DNA of 64,000 nucleotides, taken from contig JBBROS010000015.1 in NCBI GenBank assembly GCA_038229135.1, forward strand, positions 22,636-86,635, in the 5' to 3' direction. Made by a program: the position numbers and the translations under genes. Shown here in pieces: positions 37,654 through 46,951 of the stretch (positions are counted from its first letter, which is position 1; the number at the start of each line of letters is the position of its first letter). This DNA is from JBBROS01 sp038229135 (GTDB taxonomy: Bacteria > Pseudomonadota > Alphaproteobacteria > Acetobacterales > Acetobacteraceae). The notes beneath the pieces are model-generated. The model made no database searches, was not told the DNA's origin, and saw nothing but the letters and a program-made list of their open reading frames with translations.

Positions 37654-38511
37654 TTGAGGAGCTTCTGGCGCGAATACCGGCGGAGTGCGGTGGCGGTTGC
37701 GGCGCTGCTGGCCATCGTGGTGATCGTGGCGATGGCGCTCGCGGCGCCGCTGTTCGTGCCGCAGGACCCGTATGACCAGGCCGGGCTGGACTTGGGCGAC
37801 GCGCGGCTGCCGCCCGGGGAGGTGGGGAGCGGCGGCTACGTGCACTGGCTCGGCACGGACAATGCGGGGCGAGACCTCGTGTCGGCCATCCTCTACGGGC
37901 TGCGGCTCAGCCTGTTCATCGCCGTGGGTGCGGGGGCGGTGGCGATGGTGCTGGGCACGGCGGTGGGGCTGTTCGCGGCCTATTCGGGCGGGCGGGTCGA
38001 GGCGCTGATCATGCGCGTCATCGACCTGCAGCTGAGCCTGCCTGCCATCCTGCTCGCGCTGGTGCTGGTGGCGATGCTGGGGCAGGGGGTGCCGCAGCTG
38101 ATGGCGGCCCTGGTGGCGGCGCAGTACGCCTATTTCGCCCGCACCGCGTTCGGCGCGGCCAAGGCGGAGCGGCAGCGGGACTACATCGAGGCCGCGCTCT
38201 CCACCCCCATGGGCGGCGGCCAGGTGCTGTGGCGGCATCTGCTGCCGAACACGCTTCCGCCGCTGATCGTGGTGGCGACGGTGCAGGTGGCGACCGCCAT
38301 CAGCCTCGAGGCGACGCTCAGTTTCCTCGGGCTCGGGCTGCCGATCACGCGGCCTTCGCTGGGCCTGCTCATCGCCAACGGTTTCCAGTTCCTGCTCTCG
38401 GGGCGCTACTGGATCAGTGTGTATCCGGGTGTCGCGCTGATGCTGACGGTGCTGGCGATCAACCTCGTGGGGGACCAGTTGCGGCAAGTGCTGAGCCCGA
38501 AAAGACGATGA
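37654..38511 (+). CDS. Peptide/glutathione-type ABC transporter permease (DppC/GsiD-like)
   Basis: A 285-residue permease starting with TTG at 37654 (AAGG 8 nt upstream). Hallmarks: an N-terminal helix, LGTDNAGRDLVSAILYG, EAALSTPMGGGQVLWRHLLPN (docking loop) and LSFLGLGLPITRPSLGLLIANG. It follows DppB by 10 bp and overlaps the ATPase gene by 4 bp. Confidence 0.94.
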   Translation: MRSFWREYRRSAVAVAALLAIVVIVAMALAAPLFVPQDPYDQAGLDLGDARLPPGEVGSGGYVHWLGTDNAGRDLVSAILYGLRLSLFIAVGAGAVAMVLGTAVGLFAAYSGGRVEALIMRVIDLQLSLPAILLALVLVAMLGQGVPQLMAALVAAQYAYFARTAFGAAKAERQRDYIEAALSTPMGGGQVLWRHLLPNTLPPLIVVATVQVATAISLEATLSFLGLGLPITRPSLGLLIANGFQFLLSGRYWISVYPGVALMLTVLAINLVGDQLRQVLSPKRR

Positions 38512-39461
38512 GCGCGGTGCTGGAGGTGAAGGACCTGCGGACGTCGTTCGGGGCGGTGCGGGCCGTGGATGGCGTGTCGTTCGCGGTCGGGCGCGGCCAG
38601 GTGCTGGGGCTGGTGGGGGAGAGCGGGTCGGGCAAGTCCGTCACGGGCTTCTCCATCATGGGGCTCGTGGACCCGCCCGGGCGCGTGGTGGGCGGCAGCG
38701 TGTGGCTGGAGGGGGAGGACATCACGCCGTTGCTCACGAGGGGCGGGGAGGCGATGCGGCGCGTGCGGGGGGCGCGGGTGGCGATGGTGTTCCAGGACCC
38801 GCTGATGACGCTGAACCCGGTGCTGCGCGTGGGCACGCAGATGGCCGCGGCGGTGCGGGCGCATGCCCCCGTGTCCCGGGCCGAGGCCTGGGCGCGGGCG
38901 GAGGCGGCGCTGGCGACCGTCGGGATCCCGAGCCCCCGGCAGCGGTTGAGCGCCTACCCGTTCCAGCTCAGCGGCGGCATGCGGCAGCGCGTGGCCATCG
39001 CGACGGCGCTGCTGCACGGCCCGGCGGCCATCATCGCCGACGAGCCCACCACGGCGCTCGACGTGTCGATCCAGGCGCAGATCCTGGCCGAGGTGCGGCG
39101 GCTCGCAGACGAGACGGGGACGGCGTTCGTATGGATCACCCATGACCTGGCCGTGGTGAGCTCGCTGGCCGACGAGGTTTGCGTGATGTACGCCGGGCGC
39201 GTGGTGGAGCGGGGGCCGGCGGACGCGGTGATCGGGGGGCCGCGGCACCATTACACGGCGGCGCTGGTGGCCTCCGTGCCGGGCGGGCACGCGCCGGGGA
39301 GCAGGCTGCCGCAGGTGGCCCAAGGCGCGGCGTTGCAGGACCAGGGCTGCCCCTTCCGCCCGCGCTGCCCGGCGGCGGATGCGGCCTGCGCCGGGCCGGT
39401 GCCGGAGGTGGCGTTCGGGGCCGGGCACCTGGCGCTGTGCCACCATCCGGTGGGCACATGA
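38508..39461 (+). CDS. Peptide-type ABC transporter ATPase (DppD-like)
   Basis: A 317-residue ATPase: Walker A GESGSGKSVTG, Q-loop VFQDPLMTLNP, signature LSGGMRQR, Walker B AIIADEPTTALD, and the oligopeptide C-terminal Cys cluster GCPFRPRCPAADAAC. The ATG at 38508 overlaps the DppC-like stop (ATGA). It forms a heterodimer with the next ATPase. Confidence 0.95.
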   Translation: MSAVLEVKDLRTSFGAVRAVDGVSFAVGRGQVLGLVGESGSGKSVTGFSIMGLVDPPGRVVGGSVWLEGEDITPLLTRGGEAMRRVRGARVAMVFQDPLMTLNPVLRVGTQMAAAVRAHAPVSRAEAWARAEAALATVGIPSPRQRLSAYPFQLSGGMRQRVAIATALLHGPAAIIADEPTTALDVSIQAQILAEVRRLADETGTAFVWITHDLAVVSSLADEVCVMYAGRVVERGPADAVIGGPRHHYTAALVASVPGGHAPGSRLPQVAQGAALQDQGCPFRPRCPAADAACAGPVPEVAFGAGHLALCHHPVGT

Positions 39462-40456
39462 CGGACGCGCCCACGCCGGCCTTGGCGATCGAGCACGTGG
39501 TGAAGCGGTTCGACCGCCCGGTGCCGTTGGGTGCGCGCGTGGCGGCCTGGTTCTTGGCCGCGGAGCCGCGGGTGGTGCATGCGGTCAGCGACGTGTCGCT
39601 CGTGGTGGGCCCGCGCGAGGTGGTCGGCCTGGTGGGGGAGAGCGGGTGCGGCAAGAGCACGCTCGGCCGCGTGGCGGCGGGCGTGTATGCGCCGACCTCC
39701 GGCACGGTGCGCCTCGCGTCCGGCCCGGTGATGGAGCATGGCCGCAAGCGCAGCCCGCTGGTGCAGATGATCCACCAGGACCCGTTCGCGAGCCTCGACC
39801 CGCGGATGCGCGTGGCGGAGACGGTGGCCGAGGGGCCGGTGCTGCACGGGATCGTGGCGCGGCGGGAGGCTGATGGGTATGTGGCCGCCATGCTGGAGCG
39901 CGTGGGGCTCGACCCGGGCCTGCGCCGCCGCTACCCGCACCAATTCAGCGGCGGGCAGCGGCAGCGCGTGGCCATCGCGCGGGCGCTGGCGCTGCGGCCC
40001 GAGGTGCTGGTGCTGGACGAGCCGGTGGCGTCGCTGGACGTGAGCATCCAGGCGCAAGTGCTGAACCTGTTCCTGGACCTGCGGCGGGACCTGGGGCTGG
40101 CCGGGCTGTTCATCAGCCACGATCTGGGCGTGGTGCGGCACGTGGCGGACCGGGTGGCCATCATGTATCTGGGCCGCATCGTGGAGCTGGGGACGGCGGC
40201 GGCGCTGTATGCGCGGCCGGCGCACCCCTACACGCGGGCGCTGTTCGCGAGCGTGCCGAAGCTGGGTGCGGGGCGTGGGCGGTTCAGCCCGATCGTGGGC
40301 GAAATCCCGAGCGCGCTGGCGCCGCCGCCCGGGTGCCACTTCCACCCGCGCTGCCCGCATGCCGGGCCGCGCTGCCGGGTGGAGGCGCCGCCATTGCTGG
40401 AGAACGAGCCGGGGCATGCGGATGCGTGCCACCTGGACCATGGAGGGGTTGGATGA
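39458..40456 (+). CDS. Peptide-type ABC transporter ATPase (DppF-like)
   Basis: A 332-residue ATPase: Walker A GESGCGKSTLG, Q-loop IHQDPFASLDPRM, signature FSGGQRQR, Walker B LVLDEPVASLD, and the C-terminal GCHFHPRCPHAGPRC. The first position of the signature is Phe instead of Leu, a common DppF variant. The ATG at 39458 overlaps the previous stop; the next gene overlaps its own stop. Confidence 0.95.
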   Translation: MTDAPTPALAIEHVVKRFDRPVPLGARVAAWFLAAEPRVVHAVSDVSLVVGPREVVGLVGESGCGKSTLGRVAAGVYAPTSGTVRLASGPVMEHGRKRSPLVQMIHQDPFASLDPRMRVAETVAEGPVLHGIVARREADGYVAAMLERVGLDPGLRRRYPHQFSGGQRQRVAIARALALRPEVLVLDEPVASLDVSIQAQVLNLFLDLRRDLGLAGLFISHDLGVVRHVADRVAIMYLGRIVELGTAAALYARPAHPYTRALFASVPKLGAGRGRFSPIVGEIPSALAPPPGCHFHPRCPHAGPRCRVEAPPLLENEPGHADACHLDHGGVG

Positions 40457-41385
40457 CCATAGGGCTGGCGGTGCATGGTGGCGCGGGGACGATGCGGCCC
40501 GAGACGATGACGCCCGAGCGGGCGGAGGCGCATCGGGCGGGGCTGCGGGCGGCGCTGCTTGCTGGGCATGCGGTGCTGGCGGCGGGCGGGTCGGCGCTGG
40601 ATGCGGTGGAGGCGGCGGTGGTCGTGCTCGAGGATGATCCGCTGTTCAACGCCGGGCACGGGGCGGTGTTCACGAGCGGCGGGCGGATCGAGATGGACGC
40701 GGCCGTCATGGACGGGGCCACGCGGGCGGCCGGCGCCATCGCGGGCGTGCTCGGCCCGCGCAACCCGGTGCGGGCGGCGCGGCTGGTGATGGAGCGGTCC
40801 GGCACGGTGCTGCTGATGGGCGAAGGCGCGCTGGCCTGGTTGCGCGAGCAGGGTGTGCCGATGGAGGACCAGGCGTATTTCCACACGGACCGCCGCTGGG
40901 AGGCGCTGCAGGAGGAACTGGCCCGGCGCCGGGCTGGCGGTGCGGACACGCGGGACGATGCGGCCCGGCACGGCACGGTGGGCGCCGTGGCGTGCGACGC
41001 GCAGGGGCGGTTGGCGGCGGCCACGAGCACGGGTGGCATGACCGGCAAGCGTCCCGGCCGCGTGGGGGACACGCCGGTGATCGGGGCCGGGACCTGGGCG
41101 GATGGCAGCTGCGCCGTGTCCGCCACGGGCACCGGTGAAGTCTTCATCCGGCATGGGGCGGCGCACGAGATCGCGGCGCGGATGCGGCTCGGGGGGCAGA
41201 CGCTGGAGCGGGCCGCGGGCGACGTGGTGGCGGAGCTGCTGGCCGATGGCGGCGATGGCGGGCTGATCGCCATCGACGCCGAGGGACGGGTGGCGCTGCC
41301 GTTCAACTCGAGGGGCATGTATCGCGGGGCAGTGGGCGCGGACGGGGTGGCGCGCGTGGCGATCTATGGCGAGGCGCTGGGTTGA
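40453..41385 (+). CDS. iaaA: Isoaspartyl peptidase/L-asparaginase (Ntn hydrolase)
   Basis: A 310-residue type-2 asparaginase that cuts itself before Thr to form alpha and beta subunits. The cleavage site is RHGTVGAVA with Thr175 as nucleophile; substrate-binding GGMTGKRPGRVGD and ATGTGE follow. It removes beta-aspartyl residues from isopeptides. It overlaps the last ATPase gene by 4 bp. In E. coli iaaA heads the gsiABCD glutathione-importer operon; the same association here suggests the transporter brings in isoaspartyl or gamma-linked peptides. The activity is firm, the substrate link is inference. Confidence 0.93.
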   Translation: MTIGLAVHGGAGTMRPETMTPERAEAHRAGLRAALLAGHAVLAAGGSALDAVEAAVVVLEDDPLFNAGHGAVFTSGGRIEMDAAVMDGATRAAGAIAGVLGPRNPVRAARLVMERSGTVLLMGEGALAWLREQGVPMEDQAYFHTDRRWEALQEELARRRAGGADTRDDAARHGTVGAVACDAQGRLAAATSTGGMTGKRPGRVGDTPVIGAGTWADGSCAVSATGTGEVFIRHGAAHEIAARMRLGGQTLERAAGDVVAELLADGGDGGLIAIDAEGRVALPFNSRGMYRGAVGADGVARVAIYGEALG

Positions 41386-41490
41386 GGGCGCATTCCTCGC
41401 GGCGACCGATGTCCGTTCCGGCGGGGGAAGGGGCGGCCAGCGCGGACCGGTCTCAGCCGAGCGCTATGACGGCCGCTCCGGCTATTCTGC

Positions 41491-41811
41491 TTACTTGAAC
41501 GTCGCCGACACGTAGGCGGCGATGTTGGCGATGTCGGCGTCCGACAGCTCGCCGGCGATGGACCACATGACGGCGGAGTTGGGGCCGAGTTCCTCCTTGC
41601 TGCGGTATCGTGTGAGGCGTTGCGCGACGTGGACGCCGTCGAGGCCGACGAGGGCCGGGAACTCGGCGAGCCCTTTGCCGGTCTTGCCGTGGCAGTTGAT
41701 GCAGTTCGCGCCGTATCGCGTCTGCCCGGCCGCGGGTTCGCCGGCCTCCAGGGCCAGGGCCGGTTGCAACATGAGAAGGGAGAGTGCGGCGATTAAGGCG
41801 GGCATCTTCAT
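41491..41811 (-). CDS. Class I cytochrome c (periplasmic)
   Basis: A 106-residue exported cytochrome. A signal peptide (MKMPALIAALSLLMLQPALA) is followed by one haem site CINCH (Cys37, Cys40, His41) and an axial Met candidate at Met82 (AVMWSIAGELSD). The end, IANIAAYVSATFK, is typical of the small c-type group. It is 77 bp downstream of the sugar dehydrogenase on the same strand and likely accepts electrons from it. Confidence 0.94.
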   Translation of the reverse strand: MKMPALIAALSLLMLQPALALEAGEPAAGQTRYGANCINCHGKTGKGLAEFPALVGLDGVHVAQRLTRYRSKEELGPNSAVMWSIAGELSDADIANIAAYVSATFK

Positions 41812-41888
41812 GGGATCGCGCTTCCGAGAGGCTGCAGGGCCGCGCCGCACCCGTGCGACGCGGCCCCTGGTCATGGTCCTGGGCGTGG

Positions 41889-43169
41889 TCAGTTCGGGGT
41901 GAGCTTGTAGACCTCGCCCTGGTCCACGGCGGCGTAGAGGCTGCCATCCGGGCCCTGCACCAAGGACCGGAACCGCCCGACCGCCATGGGCATGGACATG
42001 GTGGTCACGCTCTTGACCGACTTGCCGTCGGCCGCGATGTCGAGCACGTCCACCCGCATGCCGACGGCGGTGCCGCCGAAGCCGATGCCCATGAAGGCCA
42101 CTGCGAGCCGGCCGTTCCACGCGCCCCACTGGTCTCCGGTGAGGTAGATGGCCGACGACATGCCTTGCGACAGGCCGTTGTTGTTCCAGGCCGGGGGCAT
42201 CGCGTTGGGGTAGGTCACGAGGTCCGTCATGGGCATGAACTTGACCCGTTCGGCCGGGGCCATGCCCTCCCTCTGGTTGGGGCTGTAGCCGCAGTAATTG
42301 CCGGGGCACTCGCCGCGCCCGGCCATGTTCGGGCGCGGGTCCCAGCCGCCATTGCCGCCATTGGTCAGCACCGTGACCTCGTCGGAGTGCCACGGCCCGT
42401 GCTCGGCCGCGACCGGCACGCCGTCGGCCGGGCGGAAGGCGATGCCCTGCACGTTGCGGTGCCCATAGGTGTAGATGCGCTTGTCGAAGCCTGCGGGCGG
42501 GTTGTTGCCCGGTGCCGCCTTGCCATCCCGGTCCATCCGCAGGACCTTGCCGCCCAGCAGGGTGGGCGATTGCGGCACGACGCCGTTATGCGTGTCACCG
42601 GTGGTGAGATAGAGGAAGCCATCGGGCCCGAAGCGGACGCGGCCGCCATTATGCGCGCCGGGGCCGCCGAACGGGTGGTCGGAGGCGAGCGGCTTGTAGG
42701 GCACGTCCTCCACGATGTCGGTGCGGTTGGCCACGCTCTTGAGGTCGTCGCCGACGGTGAAGCGCATCAGGCGGTTGCTACCGGGCGCGGTCTTGAGCGA
42801 GGTGGAGTAGACGTAGATGAACCGGTTCCGGGAGAAGTCCGGGTCGATAGCCACGCCCTGCATGCCGGCCTGGCCCTTGCAGAAGAGGTCGTCGGCGGTG
42901 CTCGGGTAACCCTTGGAGCCGGTCATGCCGAGCAGGGCGTTGACGGTCCCGGAGGCGAGGCGGACCGACAGGCCGCGGCATTTCTCGGTGAAGAACATCG
43001 TGCCGTCGGGCAGGAAGGCCATGTCCCACGGGTTGTCCCGTTCCTCGAGGACCGTGGTGGAGGTGAGCTTCGGCACGCGGTCGTCGGCAGCCGCCATGGA
43101 TGGCAGGGCGGCTGCCATGGCCGAGGCCATGATTGCCGTAAGCGCTCGTTGGGCCAAAAGTCGCTTCAT
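41889..43169 (-). CDS. PQQ-dependent sugar dehydrogenase (glucose/sorbosone dehydrogenase family)
   Basis: A 426-residue exported six-bladed propeller of the soluble glucose/sorbosone dehydrogenase family. A signal peptide (MKRLLAQRALTAIMAS..., cleavage near MAAA) precedes VLEERDNPWDMAFLPDG. Core motifs are GGPGAHNGGRVRFGPDGFLYLTTGD-type, YGHRNVQGIAFRP and AEHGPWHSDEV, which contain PQQ- and Ca-binding residues. It oxidises sugars or aldehydes in the periplasm and passes electrons to the neighbouring cytochrome c. The exact sugar is unknown. Confidence 0.9.
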   Translation of the reverse strand: MKRLLAQRALTAIMASAMAAALPSMAAADDRVPKLTSTTVLEERDNPWDMAFLPDGTMFFTEKCRGLSVRLASGTVNALLGMTGSKGYPSTADDLFCKGQAGMQGVAIDPDFSRNRFIYVYSTSLKTAPGSNRLMRFTVGDDLKSVANRTDIVEDVPYKPLASDHPFGGPGAHNGGRVRFGPDGFLYLTTGDTHNGVVPQSPTLLGGKVLRMDRDGKAAPGNNPPAGFDKRIYTYGHRNVQGIAFRPADGVPVAAEHGPWHSDEVTVLTNGGNGGWDPRPNMAGRGECPGNYCGYSPNQREGMAPAERVKFMPMTDLVTYPNAMPPAWNNNGLSQGMSSAIYLTGDQWGAWNGRLAVAFMGIGFGGTAVGMRVDVLDIAADGKSVKSVTTMSMPMAVGRFRSLVQGPDGSLYAAVDQGEVYKLTPN

Positions 43170-43362
43170 CTGTGTCGCTCCCTCGGTTCAGCGCGGCTCG
43201 TGGCTGGCCGCTGACGATGCACCAGACATGTGGCGCTAACGCGGCTCGGAGGCTACGCCGGGGGGAACCGATAAACAATCAGAACGTCGTCGCCCGACGA
43301 AGTTTGAGAGGTCGGGGCTACGGGGCCGAGAGGCGCGCTTCGGGCGTATCGCAGGACAGATC

Positions 43363-44727
43363 TCAGGGCGCCTCCACCCCGGCGCCGTAGTAGCCCTCCC
43401 AGGCGAAGCGGTAGCCGACATGGCCGGGGAGCCGGGCGAGGCTGCGCTTCGCGGGGCCGCGGAGGGCGGGCTCGGTGATGGTCCAGGTGCCGTCGGACGC
43501 GACCAGGCGGTCCGCGCCGTCCCGGCGGAAGGTGCGCCCCTGGGCCTCGTAGGCGCGGACGGCGCCGCCTTTCGGGTCTCCGACCAGCACCACGTCCAGC
43601 AGGCCCACGCGGTCGTGCACCACGGCGCCGTTGGCGAAGCGGGCGAGCGGCCAGGCTTTCACGCCGCCGGCGACGCGGACGCCGAAGGCGAGGTCCTTCT
43701 GGGTGGCGGCGTTGTTCACGGCGGCGGGGAAGGCGAGCTTGTCGTCGGCGAAGTAGCGGCCGTAGGCGGCGCCGGCGGTGTAGTTGCGGATATGGCCCGT
43801 CTCGAGCGAGAGGACGCGCGTGCCGGGGTGGAGCGTACGCCAGGCGGACCAGGAGGTGAGGGCGACGGGCAGCACCGTCAGCTCGATGCCGGAGCCGAGC
43901 AGCTTGCCGCTGACGGGTTTTCCGGTGAACTGGTTCCACAGGCTGTCGGTCGCGCGGTCGTACATGAGTTTGTTCGAGCGGTAGAGCAGGCCGGAGGAGC
44001 CGAAGGTGAAGGGTTCGGCGCGGCCCACGACGCGGCCTGCGAACAGGATGCCGGCGCCGCAGAGGGTGCAATAGGCGAGGCTGACGGGCACGCCGCCCAC
44101 CACGTCGTTGACCATCTCGTGCCAGTCGGCCACGCGCAGAGGGTAGGCGCGGGCGTCGCCGCCGATCTCGACGCCGAACACGCGGTCGTCCTCGTTGAGG
44201 TAGGTGGCCTCGTCGGCGGCGACCAGGCGGGGGCGGTCGAGCGCGGGGATGCCGTCGACGCGTACGCCGCCCCACACGATCTCCTCGAGGCGGATGGCGT
44301 GTTTCATGTTGGCGAACACGAAGCGGCGGAACCGTGGGTCGACCATGGCGAGCAGGTCGGCCAGCAGGGCGGCGTATTGCGGGTGGGGCCCGATCTCGGG
44401 GTGGTTCTGCTGCCAGACGGTCCAGTCGAACCAGCCGCGGACGGGGGCGCCGGTGATGGCGGCGAGGGTGTCGTCGATGCCGGGGTCGTCGGGGCGGAGC
44501 CAGAACAGGCCCTGGATCAGCCCGGCGACGGCGCTGCGGTCCCGCCGGGCGGCAATCTGGGCGAGGGCGGCGGCCTGGGCCGGGCCGGTGGTGGACAGGG
44601 CGGCGCGGAGGAGCTGGTCGATGCTCGGCGGGGTTTGGGCGAAGGTTGGGGCGCCGGCGGTCAGCGTGAGTCCGAGGGCGCCGGCCGCGAGGGCAGCGCG
44701 ACGCGTCAGGTGATAGGCGCGGCCCAT
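43363..44727 (-). CDS. DUF3179 domain-containing exported protein
   Basis: A 454-residue protein with a Tat-like signal (LTRRAALAAGALGLTLTAGA, cleavage near TFAQ) and a DUF3179 domain: YLNEDDRVFGVEIGGDARAYP, VSLAYCTLCGAG with a CxxC pair, FGSSGLLYRSNKLMYDR and LWNQFTGKPVSG. The function of DUF3179 is not established; the CxxC and following motif suggest redox or metal binding. The ATG at 44727 has AGGAG 7 nt upstream. It is upstream of, but 193 bp from, the sugar dehydrogenase. Confidence 0.9.
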   Translation of the reverse strand: MGRAYHLTRRAALAAGALGLTLTAGAPTFAQTPPSIDQLLRAALSTTGPAQAAALAQIAARRDRSAVAGLIQGLFWLRPDDPGIDDTLAAITGAPVRGWFDWTVWQQNHPEIGPHPQYAALLADLLAMVDPRFRRFVFANMKHAIRLEEIVWGGVRVDGIPALDRPRLVAADEATYLNEDDRVFGVEIGGDARAYPLRVADWHEMVNDVVGGVPVSLAYCTLCGAGILFAGRVVGRAEPFTFGSSGLLYRSNKLMYDRATDSLWNQFTGKPVSGKLLGSGIELTVLPVALTSWSAWRTLHPGTRVLSLETGHIRNYTAGAAYGRYFADDKLAFPAAVNNAATQKDLAFGVRVAGGVKAWPLARFANGAVVHDRVGLLDVVLVGDPKGGAVRAYEAQGRTFRRDGADRLVASDGTWTITEPALRGPAKRSLARLPGHVGYRFAWEGYYGAGVEAP

Positions 44728-44818
44728 GGCGGTCTCCTGGCGTTGCGTCGGCACTCCCGGTTCGGGCGGAATGGGGGAAGGTTACGATCGCGGTGCGCGC
44801 CCGAAGCCCGGCCTGTGC

Positions 44819-45286
44819 CTAGGACCGCTCCACCCGCGTCAGCCAGCAGCCTGGCCGGGCGGTGTGGATGTTGACGAAGCTCGTGCGAGGGTCCGCCAGC
44901 GCGTGCAGGAGCGGGGCCTCGGCCTGGTCACCCTGGCAGACATGGCCGAGGTCGTAGAGGCAGAGCTGCCCGGCGTCGTAGGCGCGGACGCTGACGAGGG
45001 AGTTCGCGTCCACCGTGGGCGCCATGCCCGCGCCGTCGAAGCGGGGGCAGTCGGCCTCGTGGAGGAAGATGGGGGAGGGCGTCCAGTAGATGCCGGTGGG
45101 CCCGGGCAGGTCGTAGCTGCCCAGGAGCATGGCCTCGCCGGGCTGGCCTGGCTGGAGGCAGTGGCGGCAGGGGGCGCCGGGCTCGGTGAGAACGCGGCGG
45201 ACGAGGGCGTTGCCACGGTCGTCGTGGCCCGTGGCGCGGAAGCGCCGGGCGGCTTCGGTCGGCATGGCGATGCAGCGGTATGTCAT
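44819..45286 (-). CDS. DUF1203 domain-containing protein
   Basis: A 155-residue protein. It has a start MTYRCIAMPTEAARRFR and a middle rich in conserved Cys/His: PCRHCLQ, IFLHEADCPRF and a final FVNIHTARPGCWLTRVER. These match the small DUF1203 family, whose function is unknown; the CxxC and CP elements could bind metal. It is divergent from the binding-protein gene at 45410. Confidence 0.85.
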   Translation of the reverse strand: MTYRCIAMPTEAARRFRATGHDDRGNALVRRVLTEPGAPCRHCLQPGQPGEAMLLGSYDLPGPTGIYWTPSPIFLHEADCPRFDGAGMAPTVDANSLVSVRAYDAGQLCLYDLGHVCQGDQAEAPLLHALADPRTSFVNIHTARPGCWLTRVERS

Positions 45287-45409
45287 GGGCGGCAGTGTCG
45301 CCAGCGGGCCGGGGCGGGGCCTTCCGGATGTTGCTGCCACTCGCAACGATCGCGCTTTACGCCTTCCCCGTTCCGCGTGAAGCTGCCGGCGCCTTCGCAG
45401 GAGCTTGCC

Positions 45410-46951
45410 ATGCACGCATCGCGCCGCTCTGTCCTTGCCGCCGCCGCCGCCGCCGCCGCCGCCCTGCCGCTGCCCCTGCTGCGGCCCGGCTCCGCCCACG
45501 CGCAGGCGCGGCCCGGGTTCCTGCGCTTCGGCCTCAGCACGTTCCCGCCCAACCTGCAGCCCTGGGTCAGCACGGGGGCCGCAGCCGGCACCGTGAAGCT
45601 GCAGCTCCATCGCAGCCTGCTCGGCTACGACCGGTCCGGCACGCTGGTGGGCGAGCTGGCCGAGAGCTGGGGGCGGGACGAGGCCGGCGCCTGGGTGTTC
45701 AAGCTGCGGCCCAACGCCTTCTTCCACAACGGGGACCCGGTGACCGTCGAGGATGTGCGGTGGAGCATCGAGCAAATCGCCGGGGAGAAGAGCACGGCCT
45801 ACATGCGCGCCCAGTTCCAGCTGGTGAGCCGCATCGAGACGCCGGGTGCGCGCACGATCCGCCTCGTGACGAGCAGCCCGCAGCCTACGCTGCCCACGTG
45901 GTTCGCGAACTACAACATGTTCATCCTGAGCCGGAAATCCGAGCCCAACGCGCCCATCGGCGCCGGCCCGTTCCGGCTGGCCGGCACCGAGCGCGGCACG
46001 GCGATCGAGGTCGTGGCCTTCGATAAGTATTACAAGCCGGGCTTCCCCAAGCTCCGCGGCATCCGGTTCGTGGCCTACCCCGACGAGACCCTCCGCGTGA
46101 CGGCGCTGCGGTCGGGCGACGTGGACATCATCGAATACGTGCCTTGGCAGTCCATGGCGGGCATCGCCACCGACCCGCGGCTGAGCCTGGCCGAGACGCA
46201 GGGCGCGGCGGTGATGGAGGTGCTGTTCAACGGCACCCGCAAGCCGTTCGACGACCCGCGTGTGCGGCGGGCGGTGGCGCATGCGGTCAAGCGGGAGGAC
46301 ATCGTGCAGGCCGTGTTCTTCGGCCGCGGCGGCGTGCTGGAGGGCGTGCCGATCCCGGAGGGCTCGCCCTATTACGACCCGGCGCTGGCCCGCGGCTGGG
46401 CCTACGACCCGGCGCGCGCGAAGGCGCTGCTGGCCGAGGCCGGATACCCGAACGGGTTCGGCACCACGCTGCTGTCCACGGCCACCTACTCCATGCACAA
46501 GGACACGGCCGAGGTGGTGCAGCAGCATCTGCGCGCGGTCGGCATCGAGGCGGAGCTGAAGCTGCCGGACTGGCCCACGCGCGTGGCGTTGGGCGGGCGC
46601 GGGCAATACGACATGGCCATCTTCGGCACCGCCGCCGACAGCAACGACCCCGAGGGGCTCGCGAGCATGATGGACCCGTCGCTGTCGCCTGCCTACAGCC
46701 GCAGCTTCGGCGTGCAGGCGCCGCGCACCGCAGAGGCCTTCGCGCGCGGCCGCAGCGAGTTCGACCCGGCGCGCCGCGTCGATGCCTACAGGGAGATGCA
46801 GGCGGCGGCGCTCGAGGAGGTGCCCATCGCCGGGCTCGCCTGGCGGTCCCAGGGTTATGCGATGGACCGCAGGGTGCAGGGCTTCACGAACCTGCCGGCG
46901 GCGCTCAGCACCTCGTCGGGCTTCATCCTCGAGGAGACCTCGTTCCTCTGA
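45410..46951 (+). CDS. Peptide-type ABC transporter substrate-binding protein (SBP family 5)
   Basis: A 513-residue DppA-type binding protein. The Tat-like signal MHASRRSVLAAAAAAAAALP contains a run of nine Ala encoded largely by GCC triplets. The mature part has WVFKLRPNAFFHNGDPVTVEDV and GAGPFRL. The ATG at 45410 has AGGAG 6 nt upstream. It heads a three-gene operon with two permeases but no ATPase. Confidence 0.93.
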   Translation: MHASRRSVLAAAAAAAAALPLPLLRPGSAHAQARPGFLRFGLSTFPPNLQPWVSTGAAAGTVKLQLHRSLLGYDRSGTLVGELAESWGRDEAGAWVFKLRPNAFFHNGDPVTVEDVRWSIEQIAGEKSTAYMRAQFQLVSRIETPGARTIRLVTSSPQPTLPTWFANYNMFILSRKSEPNAPIGAGPFRLAGTERGTAIEVVAFDKYYKPGFPKLRGIRFVAYPDETLRVTALRSGDVDIIEYVPWQSMAGIATDPRLSLAETQGAAVMEVLFNGTRKPFDDPRVRRAVAHAVKREDIVQAVFFGRGGVLEGVPIPEGSPYYDPALARGWAYDPARAKALLAEAGYPNGFGTTLLSTATYSMHKDTAEVVQQHLRAVGIEAELKLPDWPTRVALGGRGQYDMAIFGTAADSNDPEGLASMMDPSLSPAYSRSFGVQAPRTAEAFARGRSEFDPARRVDAYREMQAAALEEVPIAGLAWRSQGYAMDRRVQGFTNLPAALSTSSGFILEETSFL

